Below, piece after piece: positions 33,389 to 40,679 of a stretch of DNA of 64,000 bases (the stretch's first letter is position 1; every line of letters starts with the position of its first letter). The position numbers were made by a program, and so were the translations under genes. The notes under the pieces were generated by a model. The model searched no databases, was not told the DNA's origin, and saw nothing but the letters and a program-made list of their open reading frames with translations. The DNA comes from Rhodococcoides kroppenstedtii (lineage in GTDB: Bacteria > Actinomycetota > Actinomycetes > Mycobacteriales > Mycobacteriaceae): the NCBI RefSeq assembly GCF_900111805.1, contig NZ_FOJN01000002.1:186001-250000 (forward strand), in the 5' to 3' direction.

Positions 33389-33913
33389 ATGGCCGCGTTC
33401 GATCAGACCATTCTCGACAACATGTCCGCCTCGCTGGCGGAGATCCCGCACCCGTCGTTGCCCAAGGGCAGCACCATCTACGGCGGCACCAAGATCTTCC
33501 CGGACTACAAGGCGGAGAACGGCGAGTCCTACTTCACCCTGGTGCACGGGATCGCGCACGAATCGTCCGTCAGCTTCGTCGCCGTCCTCCAGGCCACCCG
33601 CGCGCTGCGGAAGGGCTACGAGTCGGCGATGTACTTCTACGGCCCCGGTGCGATCAACTGCCTCGCGACGCGAGGGTTCCCCACCACCGGTGACTCCGGC
33701 TTCCCCGGCGAGCAGAACATCAACGACGCGCTGGCGACGTTCATCTCCGAGGGCGGCACCGTTTTCTGCTGCCGCTTCGGGCTCGCGCTGCACGGCGGCC
33801 GCGAGGAGGACCTCATCGAGGGTGTCGTGCCCGCGCATCCGCTCGACGTGCAGGACGCGCTGATCCACTACGCACGCAAGGGCGCGATCATCAACTCCAC
33901 GTACATGGTCTGA
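33389..33913 (+). CDS. MSMEG_0572/Sll0783-family nitrogen starvation response protein
   Basis: A 174-residue protein of the MSMEG_0572/Sll0783 family, first member of the conserved Nit1 cluster. Recognised by PKGSTIYGGTKIFPDYKAENGESYFTLVHG-type N-terminus, YFYGPGAINCLATRGFPTTGDSGFPGE and the VPAHPLDVQDALIHYARKGAIINSTY C-terminus. The fold resembles DsrE-like proteins. In cyanobacteria the homologue is strongly nitrogen-regulated; its biochemical role is not established. Start ATG at 33389 with GGGAGG seven bases before. Confidence 0.9.
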   Translation: MAAFDQTILDNMSASLAEIPHPSLPKGSTIYGGTKIFPDYKAENGESYFTLVHGIAHESSVSFVAVLQATRALRKGYESAMYFYGPGAINCLATRGFPTTGDSGFPGEQNINDALATFISEGGTVFCCRFGLALHGGREEDLIEGVVPAHPLDVQDALIHYARKGAIINSTYMV

Positions 33914-33926
33914 GGGGGCGAGACCC

Positions 33927-35000
33927 GTGTTCGACGCCACCGTACGAACGAGGAACCACCGGGTGGACCTCGCGCTGCTGGGCATCCGGGGAACGCCCCC
34001 GGTGCGACGGACGGCCGGGGCGGGCCCGAGCGACGACGGTCATCTGAGCATCGAGGGACTGGGTGCCGCGTTGCCCCGCAATCCGGCGAGTCCCTATGTA
34101 CTGGAGGGGGATCGGGTCCTCTTCGACGGCGACGACATCGGTCTCGACGTCGCCGCGATCGCTCGGCCGGCGTTCTACGACCTCACCACCGACGACGGAG
34201 TTCCCTACGAGAAGCTCGCCAAGCTGCACGGCATCGGCGTTCTCGCGAGCACCGTAGTGCAGACCTGCATCCGCTACGAGGAGTCACAGCGCTGCCGTTT
34301 CTGCTCGATCGAGGAGTCGCTCCGCTCCGGGGCCACCGTCGCGGTGAAGAAGCCTGCGGACCTGGCGGCGGTCGCCGAGGCCGCCGTACGTCTGGACGGC
34401 ATCACGCAGATGGTCCTCACCACAGGGACGTCGGCCGGGCGCGACCGCGGCGCTCTGCACCTGGCCCGGTGCGTACGCGCGGTGCGCGCCGCGGTGCCGG
34501 ACCTGCCGATCCAGGTGCAGTGCGAACCCCCTGGTGACCTGGCGACCATCCAGGAGCTGTACGACGCGGGTGCGCGCTCGATCGGCATCCACGTCGAGTC
34601 GCTCGACGACGACGTGCGTCGCCGCTGGATGCCGGGCAAGGCGTCGGTGTCCCTCGCCGAATACCGCGCGGCGTGGGCCGAGGCGGTAAGGGTGTTCGGC
34701 CGCAACCAGGTGTCGACCTACCTGCTGGTGGGCCTGGGCGAGAATCCCGACGAGCTGATCGCGGGTGCCCGCGAGCTGATCGAGATGGGGGTCTACCCGT
34801 TCGTCGTACCGTTCCGGCCGCATCCGGGAACGCTGGCGGTCGACGTGGACGGGGCCGGCGCACCGTCCGCCGAGCTGCTCTCCGACGTCAGCGTCCGCGT
34901 CGCCGCAGCGCTGACCGAAGCCGGCATGCTCGGCGCCGACCAGCAAGCGGGGTGCGCTGCCTGCGGCGCCTGCTCGGTCCTGCAGACGATGGGCGGCTGA
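33927..35000 (+). CDS. MSMEG_0568-family radical SAM protein
   Basis: A 357-residue radical SAM enzyme. The cluster motif is Cys114, Cys123 and Cys126 (CX8CX2C in TCIRYEESQRCRFCSIE), wider than the usual CX3CX2C. SAM-barrel segments VLTTGTSAGRDRG, IQVQCEPPGD and LLVGLGENPDELI follow, and the C-terminus has CAACGAC, possibly a further metal or cluster site. GTG at 33927 with GAGGGGG upstream, 13 bp after the MSMEG_0572 gene. Reaction unknown; its constant company with a nitrilase and a flavoprotein suggests a shared nitrogen-containing natural product. Confidence 0.9.
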   Translation: MFDATVRTRNHRVDLALLGIRGTPPVRRTAGAGPSDDGHLSIEGLGAALPRNPASPYVLEGDRVLFDGDDIGLDVAAIARPAFYDLTTDDGVPYEKLAKLHGIGVLASTVVQTCIRYEESQRCRFCSIEESLRSGATVAVKKPADLAAVAEAAVRLDGITQMVLTTGTSAGRDRGALHLARCVRAVRAAVPDLPIQVQCEPPGDLATIQELYDAGARSIGIHVESLDDDVRRRWMPGKASVSLAEYRAAWAEAVRVFGRNQVSTYLLVGLGENPDELIAGARELIEMGVYPFVVPFRPHPGTLAVDVDGAGAPSAELLSDVSVRVAAALTEAGMLGADQQAGCAACGACSVLQTMGG

Positions 35001-35001
35001 C

Positions 35002-36413
35002 ATGACCGTCGACCTGTCCATTCTCACCGGGCCACCCGCGACGCCCACCGCACCGTTCCTGGTGCGGCAGGCAGAATCGGTCGCCGATCTGGCCGCGTAC
35101 CGGTCGCTGCGCCGGCAGGCCTTCGTGGTCGAGCAAGGGCTGTTCGACGGCACCGACCTCGACGAGGTGGACGACGATCCCCGCACGGTGGTCCTGGTGG
35201 CGACCGCTCCCGACGGCACGATTCTCGGCGGCGTGCGTGTCGCACCCCGCACGGAACCCGACTCCGGCTGGTGGGCGGGAAGCCGACTCGTCGTCGCGCG
35301 GGGGAGTCGTCGCGGCGCCGTGGGTCCGGCACTCGTGCGAGCGCGTGCGCGTTCGTGGAGACGGCCGGGGTGCTGCGGTTCGACGCGGTGGTGCAAGCGA
35401 GGTACGCGGCGATGTTCGCGTCGATCGGCTGGATCACGACGGATCGGACCGCGGTGCACGGCACGCCCCACGTGGTGATGCGGTGGCCGATCGGTGCGGT
35501 GCAGCGACTGGTCGACTCGACCAAAGCCGTGCTCGCCACCGCACTCGCGCCGTTCGCCGACGCGCGGGTGGGGCTGGGCGGCAGCGGGTTCCGCGGTGAC
35601 GACGGTGCCCCCGTGCCCGGCTCCGACCTCGTCGCCGCGTGCGATGCCATCGTCCCGTCGATGGTCGAACGCGATCCGGAGTGGGCGGGATGGTGCGCCG
35701 CCCTGGTGAACGTCAACGACCTGTCGGCGATGGGGGCCGCTCCGGTCGGCCTGCTCGATGCGGTCGGCGCGCCCACGGCGTCGCATCTCGCGCGCGTCGT
35801 GCGCGGTCTGGCCCGGGCGTCGCAGGTCTGGGGCGTTCCGGTGCTGGGTGGCCACACGCAGGTCGGGGTCCCGGCGGCCCTGTCCGTGACGGCACTCGGA
35901 CGAACGTCGTCGCCGGTGCCCGCGGGCGGGGGTCGGGTGGGCGACCACCTGCGTCTCACCGTCGATCTCGGCGGTGGCTGGCGCCCCGGATACACCGGAA
36001 CGCAATGGGATTCGACCTCGACCCGCTCGTCGGACGAGTTGCGCGCGATGGGCTCGTTCGTGGCGCGGGCCGCCCCACATGCGGCGAAGGACGTGAGCAT
36101 GGCGGGCCTCGCCGGCACCGCGGGCATGCTCGCCGAGGCGTCGGGCACCGGCGTGGAACTCGACGTGACCGCGATCCCGCGGCCCGACGGCGTCGAGACG
36201 GGTCGCTGGCTCACCTGCTTCCCGGGTTTCGCGATGATCACGGCCGACAGCCCGGGACACACCGTCCCGGATGCGGGTCCGGCCACCACTGCCGTCTGCG
36301 GACGGCTCACCTCCACTCCGGGCGTCACCTTGCGGTGGCCCGACGGAGTGACCACCACTGCGGTCGAGTCCGCAGTCACCGGATTGGGACGAGCATGGTC
36401 ACGATGTCCGTAG
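35002..36413 (+). pseudogene. MSMEG_0567-type GNAT/AIR-synthase fusion interrupted by a frameshift
   Basis: The intact family fuses an N-terminal acetyltransferase (Sll0786-like) to a PurM/AIR-synthase-like domain (Sll0787-like). Here frame one carries the GNAT part from ATG 35002 to about 35345 (FLVRQAESVADLAAYR, GSRLVVARGSRRGAVGPALVRA). The homologous continuation (CAFVETAGVLRFDAVVQARY) lies in another frame. One missing base in GAGCGCGTGCGCG near 35340-35350 would restore the frame. Frame one then reads unrelated Arg-rich sequence to TGA 35476-35478, which overlaps ATG 35478 of the second domain (TGATG). Sequencing error, true mutation or gene fission are all possible; no slippery heptamer is present. 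Confidence 0.75.
35478..36413 (+). CDS. Sll0787-like AIR-synthase-related domain (3' part of the broken MSMEG_0567 gene)
   Basis: If translated on its own from ATG 35478 this gives a 311-residue PurM-like protein: MRWPIGAVQRLVDSTKAV, VGLGGSGFRGDD, LVNVNDLSAMGAAPVGLLDAV (the Asn/Asp metal-ATP region), VLGGHTQVG and KDVSMAGLAGTAGMLAEASG. The ATP-grasp-free AIR-synthase fold binds ATP at a dimer interface. Cyanobacteria carry this domain as a separate protein, so stand-alone function is possible. The frame is open upstream to 35271 without a better start. Its end overlaps the nitrilase start by 19 bases. Confidence 0.6.
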   Translation: MRWPIGAVQRLVDSTKAVLATALAPFADARVGLGGSGFRGDDGAPVPGSDLVAACDAIVPSMVERDPEWAGWCAALVNVNDLSAMGAAPVGLLDAVGAPTASHLARVVRGLARASQVWGVPVLGGHTQVGVPAALSVTALGRTSSPVPAGGGRVGDHLRLTVDLGGGWRPGYTGTQWDSTSTRSSDELRAMGSFVARAAPHAAKDVSMAGLAGTAGMLAEASGTGVELDVTAIPRPDGVETGRWLTCFPGFAMITADSPGHTVPDAGPATTAVCGRLTSTPGVTLRWPDGVTTTAVESAVTGLGRAWSRCP

Positions 36414-37297
36414 CGGCGGAACGGTTCGGCCGCGACATGGAGGAATCCTTCGCCACCATCGGGCGCCTGATCGACGAGGCGCGCCGCCGAGACACGTCGT
36501 TGCTGGTGCTCCCGGAGGCATGCCTCGGGGGTTACCTGCCGAGCCTCGGCGGCGGCGACGAGTCCGAGGAGACCCGACAGCGCCGACTCCGCAACCTGCC
36601 GCCGGCGCTGGACCTCGACGGTCCCGAGATCGCTCGCGTGGCGGCGATGGCCGGCGACATGGTGGTGACGTTCGGCTTCTGCGAGGCCGACGGAGCGGAC
36701 CGCTACAACGCGGCCGTGACGGTCCACGGGGACGGCGTGCTGGGCTCGTACCGCAAGGTGCACCAGCCGCTCGGGGAGAACCTCTGCTACGCAGCCGGTT
36801 CCGAGTACCGCGCGTTCGACACCCCGGTCGGTCGGATGGGGATGCAGATCTGTTACGACAAGGCCTTCCCGGAGGCCGCGCGCGAGCTCGCGCTCGACGG
36901 CGCCGAGATCATCACCTCCCTCTCGGCCTGGCCGACGTCCCGGACGGGGCGCGCGGAGAACATGGCCGACGACCGGTGGACGCACCGCTTCGACATCTAC
37001 GACCGGGCCCGCGCGCTCGAGAACCAGGTGGTGTGGGTGGCGTCGAACCAGGCCGGATCCTTCGGCTCGCTCGACTTCGTGTGCAGCGCCAAGATCGTCG
37101 GACCGGGCGGTGAGGTCCTGGCGGGAACCGGGGTGCGCCCCGGTCTCGCGACGGCCACCCTCGACGTCCGGGACGCCATCGCGGCGGCACGCGGCGGAGG
37201 CATGTACAACCTGCGCGACCGGCGACCGTCGGTGTACGGCACGTTGGTCGACCACGACAGCATGTCCCGCGTGGATCGGGTGATGAGCCGTGCCTGA
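36395..37297 (+). CDS. Nit1-cluster nitrilase (Sll0784-like carbon-nitrogen hydrolase)
   Basis: A 300-residue nitrilase-superfamily enzyme with the whole catalytic set: Glu41 in VLPEACLGGY, Lys121 in SYRKVHQP, and nucleophile Cys153 in QICYDKAFPE. It should hydrolyse a nitrile or amide; cyanobacterial Nit1 has broad aliphatic/aromatic nitrilase activity. ATG at 36395 lies inside the preceding gene; ATG 36404 is an alternative. The MSMEG_0570 gene overlaps its stop by eight bases. Compare the second, cysteine-less copy at 38672. Confidence 0.92.
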   Translation: MVTMSVAAERFGRDMEESFATIGRLIDEARRRDTSLLVLPEACLGGYLPSLGGGDESEETRQRRLRNLPPALDLDGPEIARVAAMAGDMVVTFGFCEADGADRYNAAVTVHGDGVLGSYRKVHQPLGENLCYAAGSEYRAFDTPVGRMGMQICYDKAFPEAARELALDGAEIITSLSAWPTSRTGRAENMADDRWTHRFDIYDRARALENQVVWVASNQAGSFGSLDFVCSAKIVGPGGEVLAGTGVRPGLATATLDVRDAIAAARGGGMYNLRDRRPSVYGTLVDHDSMSRVDRVMSRA

Positions 37298-37415
37298 GAT
37301 GACCTTCACCGTGCGCTGGCCCGACGGACGTCGACGGCGGTACTGGTCGGCGTCCCTCGTGATCACCGAGCACCTCACCGTCGGTGCTCGATACGACGTC
37401 GGGGGTGGGCGATGA
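37290..37415 (+). CDS. MSMEG_0570-family small protein, short form
   Basis: A 41-residue reading frame from GTG 37290 (VPEMTFTVRWPDGRRRRYWS...) to TGA 37415. The N-terminal EMTFTVRWPDG and SASLVITEHLTVGARY match the MSMEG_0570 family, whose members I recall as roughly twice as long. It overlaps the nitrilase stop (8 bases) and the flavoprotein start (ATGA), so its boundaries look real and coupled. It ends right after the conserved N-terminal beta-rich part; the expected C-terminal helical half is absent. Either a shortened but retained protein or a decaying one. Confidence 0.7.
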   Translation: MPEMTFTVRWPDGRRRRYWSASLVITEHLTVGARYDVGGGR

Positions 37416-38662
37416 CCGAGCATCACACCGCCGTCGTGATCGGCGCGGGCCAAGCCGGACTCTCGATGAGTTGGCACCTGACGCAGCGGGGCGTCGACCA
37501 CGTGGTCCTCGAGCGGGACACCGTCGCCCACGAGTGGATCGACGGCCGCTGGGACAACTTCACGCTGGTGACCCCGAACTGGCAGTGCGTCCTGCCCGGA
37601 TACGCCTACGACGGTGACGATCCCGACGGGTTCATGACGCGGGATCTGGTGTACGACTTCGTTCGTCGCTACGCCGACTCGTTCGACGCGCCGGTGCGCG
37701 AGCACGTGGCGGTCGACTCGCTACGGCAGCGACTCGGCGGCGGCTACCACCTCGAGACGTCGGCCGGGGCGATGACCGCGGATCAGGTGGTGGTGGCCGT
37801 GGGCGGATACCACCTCCCGTCGATTCCCCGCCTGGCGGAACGCATCTCACCGGAAGTCGCGCAGATTCACTCGTCGGAGTACCGCAACGGCGCCGCGCTG
37901 CCGGACGGCTCCGTGCTGGTCGTCGGGACGGGCCAGTCGGGCGCCCAGATCGCCGAGGATCTGCATCTCGAGGGGCGGCAGGTGCACCTGGTCGCCGGGT
38001 CCGCACCGCGCGTGGCACGGTTCTACCGCGGACGCGACTGCGTGGCGTGGCTTCAGGACATGGGCGTCTACGACGTCTCGATCGCCGACCATGCGGGCGG
38101 ACTCGCCAAGCGCGAGAGCACCAACCACTACGTGACGGGACGGGACGGCGGGCGCGACATCGACCTGCGTGCCTTCGCGCTCGAAGGGATGCGCCTCTAC
38201 GGGCGGCTCACCGACGTCGACGCAACCGGCATCCTGCGAATCGCGCCAACCCTCGAGCAGTCGTTGGACGCCGCGGACGCCGTGGCCGACGGCATCAAGA
38301 ACGACATCGACGCGTACATCGACGCCGCCGGCATCGACGCGCCCACCGAGCCGCGCTACACCCCGGTGTGGCGACCGGACGTCGAACCGACCGAGCTGAA
38401 CCTCGCCGCTGCGGGCATCACGTCGGTGGTGTGGGCGGTCGGGTTCCGTCGTGACTATCGGTGGGTGAAGGTCGGGGTGTTCGACGGCGAAGGCCATCCC
38501 GCCCACGTCCGTGGCGTCACCGGTGCCGAGGGTCTTTGCTTCCTGGGTCTGCCGTGGCAGAACACCTGGGGGTCGGGACGTTTCGCGGCCGTCGCCCGCG
38601 ACGCCGAGTACCTCGCCGAACACCTGGCGTCGATCTCCTCCCGCGAGCCGGCCGGGGTCTGA
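37412..38662 (+). CDS. MSMEG_0569-family flavin-dependent oxidoreductase
   Basis: A 416-residue flavoprotein. FAD motif VVIGAGQAGLSMSWHL (8-23), a second nucleotide motif VVGTGQSGAQIAEDL (about 170-184) for NADPH, and a C-terminal VVWAVGFRRDYRWV and FLGLPWQNTWGSGRF. The design resembles flavin monooxygenases/N-hydroxylases. It is a fixed member of the Nit1 cluster and may oxidise the nitrogen-bearing substrate on which the radical SAM and nitrilase proteins act; that order is not known. ATG overlaps the MSMEG_0570 stop. Confidence 0.9.
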   Translation: MTEHHTAVVIGAGQAGLSMSWHLTQRGVDHVVLERDTVAHEWIDGRWDNFTLVTPNWQCVLPGYAYDGDDPDGFMTRDLVYDFVRRYADSFDAPVREHVAVDSLRQRLGGGYHLETSAGAMTADQVVVAVGGYHLPSIPRLAERISPEVAQIHSSEYRNGAALPDGSVLVVGTGQSGAQIAEDLHLEGRQVHLVAGSAPRVARFYRGRDCVAWLQDMGVYDVSIADHAGGLAKRESTNHYVTGRDGGRDIDLRAFALEGMRLYGRLTDVDATGILRIAPTLEQSLDAADAVADGIKNDIDAYIDAAGIDAPTEPRYTPVWRPDVEPTELNLAAAGITSVVWAVGFRRDYRWVKVGVFDGEGHPAHVRGVTGAEGLCFLGLPWQNTWGSGRFAAVARDAEYLAEHLASISSREPAGV

Positions 38663-38671
38663 GGGCGCACC

Positions 38672-39541
38672 GTGGTCACGATGCGCGTCGGGGCGCTCGC
38701 CGGGCATTTCGGACGGGACGTCGACCGATGTGTCGACAAGGTCGTGGGGATCATCGAGGACGGTCACCGCCGCGGGGTCGATCTGATCGTGTTTCCCGAC
38801 GCGTGCCTCGGCGGTTACCTGGGCGACCTGAGCGACCCCGACGTGGACGACCTGCCGCCGGCGCTGGATCCCTCCGGCCCCGAACTGACGCGGATCGTCG
38901 GGGCCGCCGGCGGCATGACCGTCTGCCTCGGCTACACGGAGTGTGCCGCCGGCGAGCGCTACAACGCGGCGGTCTGTCTCACCGGTGACGGGATCCTTGG
39001 CTCGCACCGCAAGGTGCACCGACCTGCCGGGGAGCATCTGGCCTACGCGGCGGGGGAGTCGTTCTCCGCCTTCGACACTCCCGTCGGGCGCATGGGGCTG
39101 CTCATCGACTACGACAAGACGTTCCCGGAGGCCGCCCGCACCCTCGCCCTCGACGGCGCCCGCGTGATCGCAGCACTGTCCGCGTGGCCCGCCAGCGTCA
39201 CCGACCGGGCGTCGAAGTTGGCCAACGACAGGCAGTCTCGCCTGTTCGACCTCTACGACGGAGCGCGGGCGGCGGAGAATCAGGTGGTGCTGCTGTCGTC
39301 CAACCACACCGGTGTGATGGGTTCCCTGCGGTTCCTGGGGCAGGCGAAGGTGGTCGGCCCCGGCGGCGAGGTGCTGTGCCGCACGCGGGACAAGGGCGGC
39401 CTGGCGTGGTGCGACCTCGACATCGACGCGGAGGTCGAGCGGGCCCGCCGCACCCTGCATCACCTGTGCGAACGGCGTCCGGAAACCTATCGCTCCCATC
39501 ACCGTGTCGACCAGGGGGACCCGTGCGTGTCGCACTCCTGA
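38672..39541 (+). CDS. Second nitrilase-fold protein lacking the catalytic Cys (pseudoenzyme)
   Basis: A 289-residue paralogue of the nitrilase at 36395. The fold and the Lys (114, SHRKVHRP) are kept, but the nucleophile position reads LIDYDKTFPE (Asp146 for Cys) and the general-base Glu is Asp43 (VFPDACLGGY). The codon at the nucleophile is GAC, two or more substitutions from a Cys codon. It should not work as a nitrilase. Both copies start with xTGGTCACGATG, supporting local duplication. The reading frame is intact, so it may be a structural or regulatory partner forming mixed oligomers. The glycosyltransferase gene overlaps its end by 19 bases. Confidence 0.88.
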   Translation: MVTMRVGALAGHFGRDVDRCVDKVVGIIEDGHRRGVDLIVFPDACLGGYLGDLSDPDVDDLPPALDPSGPELTRIVGAAGGMTVCLGYTECAAGERYNAAVCLTGDGILGSHRKVHRPAGEHLAYAAGESFSAFDTPVGRMGLLIDYDKTFPEAARTLALDGARVIAALSAWPASVTDRASKLANDRQSRLFDLYDGARAAENQVVLLSSNHTGVMGSLRFLGQAKVVGPGGEVLCRTRDKGGLAWCDLDIDAEVERARRTLHHLCERRPETYRSHHRVDQGDPCVSHS

Positions 39542-40584
39542 CCTACTCCACCAAGCCGCGGGGCGGCGTCGTGCACACCGTCGAACTGGCGGAGGCGCTG
39601 GCCGCCGCCGGAGCCGACGTCACGCTGTGGTCGCTCGCACGCGGGGGCGACGAGGGCTTCTACCGTCCGATCGATCCCGCCGTCACCGTCCGGCTGGTGC
39701 CGTTCCCGCACCGGGAGGGCGAGTCGGTCGGTGACCGGATCCTGCGCTCGATCGCGTTGCTCGGCAGCGCGTTCGAGGCCGGCTCCGCGGACATCGTCCA
39801 CGCCCAGGACTGCATCTCGGCCAACGCCGTCGGGCGCTGCATCCGCACGATCCATCACCTCGAGACCTTCACCACGCCCGCCCTGGCCGCCTGTCACGAG
39901 AAGGCCATCGTGCAGCCCTACGCGCATCTCTGCGTGTCGCGGTCCGTCGCGGACGAGGTGGCCGCGGGCTGGGGCCTCGACCCGACCGTCATTCCGAACG
40001 GTGTCGACGCGGCGCGATTCGCGACGGCGCACGGCGACGAGTGGCGGGCCCGACTGGATCGGTACGTCCTCGCCGTGGGCGGGATAGAACCGCGGAAGGG
40101 CAGCCTCGACCTGCTCGAGGCGTACGCGGTGCTGCGCGAGCGGCGTCCGGACGTGCGGTTGGTCTTCGCCGGGGGCGAGACCCTGTTCGATTACCGCGAC
40201 TACCGCGCGCGGTTCGACGCGCGGCTCGCCGAGCTGGGCGGGACACCGCCGGTGGTCCTGGGCACCGTCGACCACGACGTGCTCCCGTCCGTGGTGGCCG
40301 GCGCCGCGGCGTTCGCGTTCCTCTCGACCAAGGAGGGATTCGGGCTGGCCGCGATGGAGGCGCTGGCGGCGTCGGTCCCCGTGGTGGTCCGCGACCTGCC
40401 GGTCTTCCGGGAGGTGTTCGGGCACGCCGTGCGCTACGGGGGGTCCCCCGAGGCGACGGCCGACGCCCTGGAGACGGCGATGGACTCGAATTCCCTGGCG
40501 GCCGCGGGGCGTGCGCTTGCGGGGTCGCTCACCTGGGCCGACGCCGCGGCCCGACACCTCGAGTTCTACGAGCGCGTGGGGTGA
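39523..40584 (+). CDS. MSMEG_0565-family glycosyltransferase (GT-B)
   Basis: A 353-residue GT4-type glycosyltransferase, the last gene of the Nit1 cluster. N-terminal RVALLTYSTKPRGGVVHTVELAEAL, central VIPNGVDAARF, YVLAVGGIEPRKGSLDLLEA and the EX7E-type FLSTKEGFGLAAMEALAASVPVV segment bind donor and nucleotide. GTG at 39523 with AGGGGG nearby. It suggests that the cluster makes a glycosylated product. It is followed by the right-hand 73-bp repeat. Confidence 0.9.
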   Translation: MRVALLTYSTKPRGGVVHTVELAEALAAAGADVTLWSLARGGDEGFYRPIDPAVTVRLVPFPHREGESVGDRILRSIALLGSAFEAGSADIVHAQDCISANAVGRCIRTIHHLETFTTPALAACHEKAIVQPYAHLCVSRSVADEVAAGWGLDPTVIPNGVDAARFATAHGDEWRARLDRYVLAVGGIEPRKGSLDLLEAYAVLRERRPDVRLVFAGGETLFDYRDYRARFDARLAELGGTPPVVLGTVDHDVLPSVVAGAAAFAFLSTKEGFGLAAMEALAASVPVVVRDLPVFREVFGHAVRYGGSPEATADALETAMDSNSLAAAGRALAGSLTWADAAARHLEFYERVG

Positions 40585-40606
40585 CGGGCCCCACGGGCAT
40601 GCCCTG

Positions 40607-40679
40607 GTGCACACAGATTCGCCCAATCAGCGGGATCCGGTCTATCGGTGCGACTCGTGTGCGCTCAAGCAGGTCGATC
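40607..40679 (+). repeat. Right copy of the 73-bp repeat flanking the Nit1 cluster
   Basis: Direct-orientation partner of 33154-33226; see that entry for the alignment. It fills most of the gap between the MSMEG_0565 gene and the convergent acidic-protein gene and touches the latter's stop codon at 40680-40678. Confidence 0.55.

Noticed and set aside
35320-35360. Programmed -1 frameshifting in the MSMEG_0567 gene
   Set aside because: No slippery heptamer (X XXY YYZ) or obvious downstream pseudoknot is present at the junction; mutation or sequencing error is simpler.
40607-40679. tRNA-like or small structured RNA at the right edge of the Nit1 cluster
   Set aside because: No cloverleaf could be drawn, and the hairpins possible in the left copy are not preserved by compensatory changes in the right copy.
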